Shown: piece by piece, positions 57,716-64,000 of the stretch
Layout of the letters: every line of letters begins with the position of its first letter
Numbering within the stretch: the stretch's first letter is position 1
DNA from: Rhinopithecus roxellana
Lineage: Eukaryota > Chordata > Mammalia > Primates > Cercopithecidae
Assembly: GCF_007565055.1 (NCBI RefSeq)
Contig: NC_044566.1
Location: 96,487,797-96,551,796 of the forward strand
Direction of reading: 5' to 3'
Length of the DNA: 64,000 bases
Translations under genes and position numbers: made by a program
Notes under the pieces: generated by a model
The model's database searches: none
Told to the model about the DNA's origin: nothing
Seen by the model: only the letters and a program-made list of their open reading frames with translations

Positions 57716-58627
57716 GTCTTCCACAATGGTTGAACTAATTTACTCTCCCACCAACAGTGTAAAAGCGTTATTTCTCCACATCCTCTCCAGCATCTGTTGT
57801 TTCCTGACTTTTTAATGATTGCCAGTCTAATTGGCATGAAATGGTATCTCATTGTGGTTTTGATTTGCATTTCTCTAATGACCAGTGATGATGAGCTTTT
57901 TTTCATATGTTTGTTGGCCACATAAATGTCTTCTTTGAGAAGTGTCTGTTCATATCCTTTGCCTACGTTTTGATGAAGTTGTTTGTTTTTTTATGTAAAT
58001 TTGTTTAAGTTCCTTGTAGATACTGGATATTAGCCCTTTGTCAGATGGATAGGTGATTCCTCGAGGATCTAGAACCAGAAATACCATTTGACCCAGCAAT
58101 CCCATTACTGGATATATATACCCAAAGGATTATAAATCATTCTACTATAAAGACACATGCACACATAGGTTTATTGAAGCATTATTCATAATAGCAAAGA
58201 CTTGGAACAAACCCAAATCCCCATCAATGATAGACTGGGTAAAGAAAATGTGGCACATATACACCATGGAATACTATGCAGCCATAAAAAGGATGAGTTC
58301 ATGTCCTTTGCAGGGACATGGATGAAGCTGGAAGCCATCATTCTCAGCAAACTAACACAGGAACAGAAAACCAAACATTGCATATTCTCACTCATAAGTG
58401 GGAGTTAAACAATGAGAACACATGGACACAGGGAGGAGAACATCACACACTGGGGCCTCTCAGGGGTTGGGGGCCAGAGAAAGATAACATTAGGAGAAGT
58501 ACCTAATGTGGATGACGTATTGATGGTATAGCAAACCACCATGGCATGTGTATACCTATGTAACAAACCTGTATGTTCTGCATATGTATCCCAGAACTTA
58601 AAGTATAATAAGAAAACAAATAAAAGA
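57716..58627 (+). mobile_element. Second twin-primed (5'-inverted) L1
   Basis: 912-bp L1 in two opposite parts: 57716-58053 is minus strand (ORF2 region before the zinc knuckle) and 58054-58627 is plus strand (ORF2 end, 3'UTR, A-rich tail). Target duplication AAAAAGATCTATACA (57701-57715) and AAAAATATCTATACA (58628-58642), 14 of 15. More diverged than the L1 at 24 kb, and its 3'UTR differs from that copy, so it is an older, independent insertion. The 68-codon frame at 58202-58408 is the ORF2 end. Confidence 0.95.
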
Positions 58628-58680
58628 AAAAATATCTATACATTGGGAAAGATAAATAGAGCAAATAGAGCAACAATTCT

Positions 58681-59008
58681 TTCTTTTTTCTTTTTTTTCT
58701 TTTTCTTTTTTTTTTTTTTTTTTTGAGATGGAGTCTCATTCTGTTGCCCAGACTGGAGTGTAGTGGTGCAATCTCAGCTCACTGCAACCTCTGCCTCCTG
58801 GGTTCAAGCAATTCTCCTGCCTCAGGCTCCCAAGTAGCTGGGATTACAGGCGCATGTCACCATGCCTGGCTAATTTTTTATATTTTTAGAGGAGATGGGA
58901 GTGTCACAATGTTGTCCAGGCTGGTCTCCAACTCCTGACCTCAGGTGATCTGCCTGTCTTGGCCTCCCAAAGTGCTGGGATTACAGGCATGAGACACTGC
59001 ACCTGGCC
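58681..59008 (-). mobile_element. AluS
   Basis: Complete minus-strand Alu with a long T-rich tail (58681-58723). Target duplication CAACAATTCT (58671-58680) and CAACATTTCT (59009-59018), 9 of 10. Confidence 0.93.
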
Positions 59009-61059
59009 CAACATTTCTACAAGAAAAAAATCAGCATAAGGAGCATGGCACTGTAAATTCTTTTGTGGCCAATATCACTAAGCGTGCATGCTTAAGGGTG
59101 AAAGTTTAGCACTAATTTTTTGCTTTATTCTTTGAAATTAAACACAACTTTTGACCTAGAACACTTGCATAGTAATGAGTGTAGCCCTAGACAATTCTTC
59201 AAATTGGAGGTGGGTGGCTTAGTCCAGAGCTGATCACCCTGACATCAATCCATGACTCCTAAGAGTAACTGTTGCCCCATCTGTTTTTAACAAGACATTT
59301 ATTCTCAGCAGCAGGAAGTCATAAAAACAATCCCTTCATCTTCATTTACATTGTCAAGGGAAACATGGCAGGCTGCCCAGCACAGCAGTGAGGGGGCCGC
59401 GGCCTGGGCACCCTGTCACCATATTTCCCTTGCACATCCCAGGTCCTCTCGAGCAGCACAGGACAGTGCCAAGCAAACCAACACACCCTCGCCTGTTCCT
59501 TTCCAGAAACTTGACAGTGATGTCTAGAACATTACATGTGTTCTTTCTCACATGGGCCTCTGCTCCCTCTCCCCCATTCCTCAGAGGAGAAAATGCAAAA
59601 GCTCTTTTGACTTGAATATCTGCCCATTTCGGGAAGCCACACCATCACCACATCAACTTTTTAAAATAATTAAATCAAAACATTGTGTTCACTGGCTTGG
59701 CACCCAATCCACTTGAAGAGTTTTCTGAGATGTTGAAAACCAGTGTCAGGGCCTTGGGATCCCTTCTTCCCACTGGCCACTTCTGCGCATCGTTTAGCAG
59801 TGCCTTTGTGACAATGTTTTCAAAGCATCTTCCAAATTCCCTAGTTCTATGAACTTTGCCACCAAACAAGTGAAGAACAAGCCAGGGGAGAAGAAAACTT
59901 GCTGACAGAAATATGGAAATCAGCAACAATAAAAAGGGGAAATACATCACAGGAAAGTTGGAATGGCCTAGATTAAAACAAGCTATTTGGAAATTTGCCC
60001 AGGTGGGGTGAAGATTCCAAACCTGTTAGGCAAGCTAAAGATCTGCCTTGTGAAATTACACAGCTATGTTGTAAAGTGCTAAAAGGACTAGAATATCAAC
60101 AGTCTTCCTATTTCTACAGGCAAACTAGAAAAAGGGACTCCCCTGCTTACTGGTCCCTCAGGATGTCTGCCTGAAAAGAAAACCAGCTCAGAGACCCTGC
60201 ATTCTCTCCTACGGTGTGTCCTCCTAAAGCCTAAATCAACTGCTTGTTTGCCCATCTATGTTTCTAAGAACATAGGTCCAACTACAGGCACTGCTGCCAG
60301 TAGGAGAGTGAGGTAGACGAGTGGTAGGGAGGAGGCCTCTCCTTTCATGCCTGCGTGCAGTGGTGACCTCACACCTTCCCCTGGGTATCTTCATTCCGTT
60401 CCTCAGCAGGCTACACCATGGAGGTCTGTTCAGTAATCAGAAGGCTCAGTGCAGGAAATGTGCCAGAAAACCCAACTGAGAGTGGGACGAAAATGAAAAT
60501 ATCCATGGTTTACTGAGCAATGAGATCTACAGCGCCATCCAAAAGGCTTCTGATGTTGATGTGGGTCTCTGTCTAGAAGCCTTGAAGAACTCGTAATCCC
60601 CACATTCAACCCTAATGTGGCATCCACTAACGTATCATCAGGGTTGTATTCAACTCTTGGTATGCAATAAACTGGAAGTCTAAAAACAGGAATTTGAAAC
60701 AACCTAAAACTGTTTCGTGTTGGTCTCCATTGCCCAGACTGCCAGGGGAATACACCTACTTGATCTGGGGCAGCTGCAGGTTTGTGTGTGTGTGTTCCAC
60801 CTTCGTGGATCATCAATTCCAGCTTCAGAGTGTGGCCAACACCCATGTGGCAAATACCAGACAAGGCTCTTCTGAAGCCACACAGTAATTCCCACTAGTC
60901 AGGGAGGAGCCCCAGTCCACCAGAACCTCATACAGAGGGAAGGCTGAGATAAGGCTTGGGCCCCTCAAGTTCTGTTTCATTCAGTGTAACCCACCACCCC
61001 TCAGTTAAGGGGAGGCAGACTTGGCAACAGAAGCTGAAAATGGTCCCGTAATAGAAGTA

Positions 61060-61092
61060 ACTGGACCAGGAAGAGGAGGTACCTGGTCCAGT
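61060..61092. repeat. Perfect inverted repeat, 11-bp arms
   Basis: ACTGGACCAGG (61060-61070) and CCTGGTCCAGT (61082-61092) are exact complements with an 11-base A/G-rich loop. Confidence 0.95.
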
Positions 61093-61214
61093 GATGTCAC
61101 AGCCATTGGTGCCCACGGGGGAGTGGGGCTGGTCATGCAGCCGTGTGTCAGGAGTAATGATTGTAGGGGGTGGGGCATGAAGAGTATGGTTCTGGAAACA
61201 GTGCTGTCGAGAAG

Positions 61215-61243
61215 CAGTTTTGCAGAAGTATTCTGCAAAACTG
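61215..61243. repeat. Perfect inverted repeat, 13-bp arms
   Basis: CAGTTTTGCAGAA (61215-61227) and TTCTGCAAAACTG (61231-61243) are exact complements around a 3-base loop GTA. Confidence 0.95.
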
Positions 61244-62549
61244 ATTGTCACCTTCTCACTTTAGTACCTGGTGAGTTTGACCATTTTCCTGAATTCGCTG
61301 GTAATTGGATCCTTAAAGCTACCTTTCCTGAGCGTGGACTCTATTGTTTGGATCTGACTCCAGTCTTGTTCCTTAGCAACCTCAGGTGAAAATGAGGCTG
61401 TACATTTGATGCCTTTTTCATTAATGAATTCAATTTAAATTCCATGGACCCCTATCTCCCAGTCCAGGTAATCACTAGCATCCTCAAAGTTAGTATGGAG
61501 GGAGACAGAGCAGAAAAGCTTAGGCAGCTCCTCTCAGATTGGAGGGAAAATCAGCTGTCCTTAAACGCAATGGCTAACATGTATACCCTGAGTCCTGAAT
61601 AAAGATTCATGGCTGAGAAGGTCCCAATGCAGCCATGAAGCCACTTGTCACTCCCTGTCTTCCATGTCACAAAGAACAGACAGGGGTCATTGGTGAATCT
61701 AGGAAGTTGTGGCTGTGGAAAGCCATAGAGCTGACAGTAGAGTTCAGTAAAGCAATAGCAGCACATCTGTGCAGTCACCTCCAGATGCTTTGTGGAGCTG
61801 CCGTTCCATTAGACTGGGGCAGAGGGCTCAGTGCTCCTGACGCTGGATTCATTCATGTGATGGGAGAGCTTCCAGGTCCCAGAGTTAAATCCAACACACT
61901 CCCCTATCTGCTGCTGCTGTCTACATGCTGGCAGTTTTGAAGAGGTCCTGACCTAGGGCCAGGGACGGCTGTGGACTTGTTCTCGTGACTGTGTGTTTCA
62001 CTTCCAGATAATTTGGGCTTCTTGCTCCAACAACAGCCTGCTGTCAACTTGGGATCCAGTGGAGGAACATGATATATTTTCCCTGTCCTGATTGGGTGCT
62101 CAAGTTCTAGAATGCTGTGGACCCTGAAATCAGAAAGTTTGTATTGCCAGAGGAACAGCTACAACAGAGGAGGGCAGCTATTTTGTTTCTGAAATGAGAC
62201 TTCTTCCTTCCAATTCCATTCCTTCTTCCTGTATCTTTTCTCTTGGCCCAGATGCTCTTGCAGGGACAGGACCTCTCGTGCTCTGCCTCTGCTTCCTGCT
62301 TCATTGGAGCCATGCATCTGGCTGTGAGCTCCTGAGAAAAGTAGGCCCACAGGTCCAAAAGTTTTGAGAGAGCATAAAAAGGCATATGTACCTCTTAACC
62401 TAAAATAAAAGTTAAAAGAAAAAATAAAAGCTACTTTGGTCAGGAATATAAAACACTATTTTCATTAAGAGTAGACAGGGAGATATTGCGTAGGAAATAG
62501 AAATGAGAAAAGAACTCTAAGACTTTCTAATTTTTAACCTGATCTTAAT

Positions 62550-62680
62550 GTCTACCAGCAAGGTAGGTCCGGAGAGGTGAGGCAGCTTGCTCAATGTTAC
62601 ACACCTAATCATTAGTAGAAATGGGATTAGAATTGACTTAGTCTAGGTTCTTTTCTCTGCACCATGTCTTTGAGTGAGGG
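62550..62680 (-). mobile_element. MIR relic
   Basis: Reverse MIR: 'gagaggtgaggcagcttgctcaatgttacacacctaatcattagtagaaatgggattagaattgac'. Diverged. Confidence 0.6.
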
Positions 62681-63459
62681 TGAGGATTCATTGTAACAAT
62701 GAAAATGAATTGTTCATTGAATAGGATAACTATCATATGAAATATAAATGCAAACACCAGACTCTGAAATCTGATATACATGAATGATTTGGGGATTATT
62801 CAGTGTTATACAATGTGCCTATCATTGCTTCTTGCAATTAGAATGGATAAGGTATAGTTCACTGGGACATTTTTCCAATATGCATCTTGGAAGATGAACA
62901 GTCACTGTGTTAGAATATTGCCCTTGCGTCTTGAATGCAATGGCTCACTGCAGGCAGAGATCCAGGCAGCACCAACAGTTCAGGCTTTAGAGTTAAAAGT
63001 TGTTTCAACCATTAGATGAACTAATTCATTAAAGATTTATTGATTCAGAATATTCAGGAGGAATGGAGTATGAAGTGAGGACAAGTCAATTGGCAAAAAA
63101 AAAAAAAAGTCTACAATAAAATACTTTGAAGAAATACAAATCAATTATTTTGAAGTAAAATAAGAAAACGCAACGACTAAAATACTGCCAGATATATATA
63201 CTGTAGGGCCTATTTTAATAACTGAATAATTTATCTGTAATTAGCAAATTGTTTACATGCAAATGGCACTGGAAAGCATTTCAAAATATTTTAGCACATT
63301 AAAAATGTGCTATTGAATCTCATTTATTTCAAACTTGGCATGCCAAACTTTTCTCTACAGAGAGTAGAGAGGTAAAATATAGTCTAGTTCTACCTAAATG
63401 ATCAGAAAGTCTCATAGCAATAATGCTCTTCCTACTATAAGCAGTGATAATGATAGTAA
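62681..63459. other. Unassigned sequence
   Basis: AT-rich. An A-run lies at 63095-63108. No gene or named repeat is seen. Confidence 0.5.
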
Positions 63460-63640
63460 TAATAATTCATTTTCACTACTCATAGAGAGTCCATAAGTAT
63501 TTTCTAGTTTGTGTCCCAACATATCTCTGTGTGGTGAGGACAAATAGAGGCTAAGGGATATACCCAAGATCTATTAATAGCAGAAATTAAATTCTCAAGC
63601 CTAGAACCCAGGTTTTCTGATTCTCTGCTTTGCACCCTTC
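63460..63640 (-). mobile_element. MIR relic
   Basis: Reverse MIR: 'gtggtgaggacaaatagaggctaagggatatacccaagatct', then 'ctagaacccaggttttctgattctc'. Confidence 0.55.
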
Positions 63641-64000
63641 CACTCCTCTACAAGGCTTGCTAGGATGGAGCACAGTCTTCTGGCTTAGGCTAGATGAGCT
63701 CTAATGTCATTTTGCATTGCCAAGGTCTCTATTTCTATGACTTTATGAGTACTCTGACCTTAAAGTACATGGTGCATGGTACACGTATGTGCAATGGGGA
63801 CTTAAACTTGCTGGATTTCAGGGACTCTGGATGTCCTTTCAGTGTGTTGTTTTCAGCATTTCATGGATCAGTACATGTGAATCCTTGTTGTTATGAGGTA
63901 GGCATAAATATACAAACTATCTTTGACTCTTTTTCCTGAACACTAGGTTTAATTTGTAAAGGAAACTGAGTCAAATATCCCTAAGCCATTCTAATGTCAA
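63641..64000. other. Unassigned sequence to window end
   Basis: No gene is seen. The 81-codon frame at 63694-63939 has no recognised motif. Confidence 0.5.

Larger units (their letters stand above)
59019..62549. other. 3.5-kb repeat-poor block, unassigned
   Basis: No Alu, L1 or LTR is recognisable here, and GC is higher than in most of the window. Frames are present but none is convincing: minus-strand 59675-59950 (90 codons from the ATG at 59947, N-terminal run of about 25 hydrophobic residues), minus-strand 60430-60864 (144 codons) and overlapping frames on both strands at 60928-61389. None resembles a protein family that I know. It may be an old unrecognised repeat or an unannotated non-coding locus. 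Confidence 0.45.

Noticed and set aside
60430..60864. 144-codon minus-strand frame as a gene
   Set aside because: No recognisable motif, signal or repeat, and an overlapping frame is open on the other strand. Kept only as part of the unassigned block.
61021..61940. Retroviral internal region in the 61-62 kb block
   Set aside because: The composition suggested an old ERV, but I found no primer-binding site, protease, RT or integrase motif in any frame.
1..64000. CRISPR arrays, operons, tRNA or rRNA genes, origins
   Set aside because: No spaced direct repeats of CRISPR type, no cloverleaf other than the decayed tRNA-like ends of MIR, and the overall content is that of primate nuclear DNA.

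Overview
The window is nuclear DNA from a simian primate, probably a catarrhine (human, ape or Old World monkey). It holds L1PA-type LINE-1s, many dimeric Alus including an AluY-like copy, MaLR LTRs, L2, MIR, MER5, MADE1 and MER53. It is AT-rich. I found no host protein-coding exon, tRNA, rRNA or CRISPR array, and it reads as intergenic or deep intronic sequence. Nearly every open reading frame above 60 codons lies inside a retrotransposon or is a chance frame.

Layout. 1-3.9 kb: an old L1 interrupted by a solo LTR and by a younger L1 3' end. 3.9-11.6 kb: mostly unassigned sequence with an ERV-like LTR, a MaLR LTR (MST/THE1 type) with a perfect 5-bp target duplication, a MIR broken by a hAT fossil and an AluJ, and a second hAT fossil. 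11.6-17.8 kb: a full-length minus-strand L1 with a perfect 12-bp duplication, a complete 5'UTR and broken ORF1 and ORF2. 17.8-23.9 kb: unassigned DNA, a MADE1 hairpin, an AluY, and a convergent pair of L2 fragments beside a MIR. 23.9-25.6 kb: a MIR split by a young twin-primed (5'-inverted) L1. 25.7-31.8 kb: L2 and L1 fossils and unassigned DNA.

31.8-50.3 kb is a stack of five plus-strand L1 pieces lying end to end. They carry one minus-strand L1 insert, five Alus and a MaLR LTR, and their ORF2 catalytic motifs have decayed. 50.3-52.8 kb: a minus-strand L2 split by two Alus and a MER5A, then a MER53 hairpin. 52.8-59.0 kb: mostly unassigned DNA with three Alus, an (AT)n tract, a 14-bp tandem repeat and a second twin-primed L1. 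59.0-64.0 kb is the least repetitive part. It has two MIR relics and two perfect short inverted repeats about 120 bp apart.

The parts do not form a pathway. They record repeated insertion: L2, MIR, MER5 and old L1s first, then LTRs and AluJ/S, then L1PA elements and AluY. The points most worth a second look are the antisense ORF0-like frame in the full-length L1, the two twin-priming events, the near identity of two L1s whose 3' ends do not look like the human L1PA2/L1HS lineage, two transposon hairpins related to known microRNA families, and the perfect inverted repeats near 61.1 kb. Subfamily names come from recognised sequence features, not from an alignment, and should be read as approximate.
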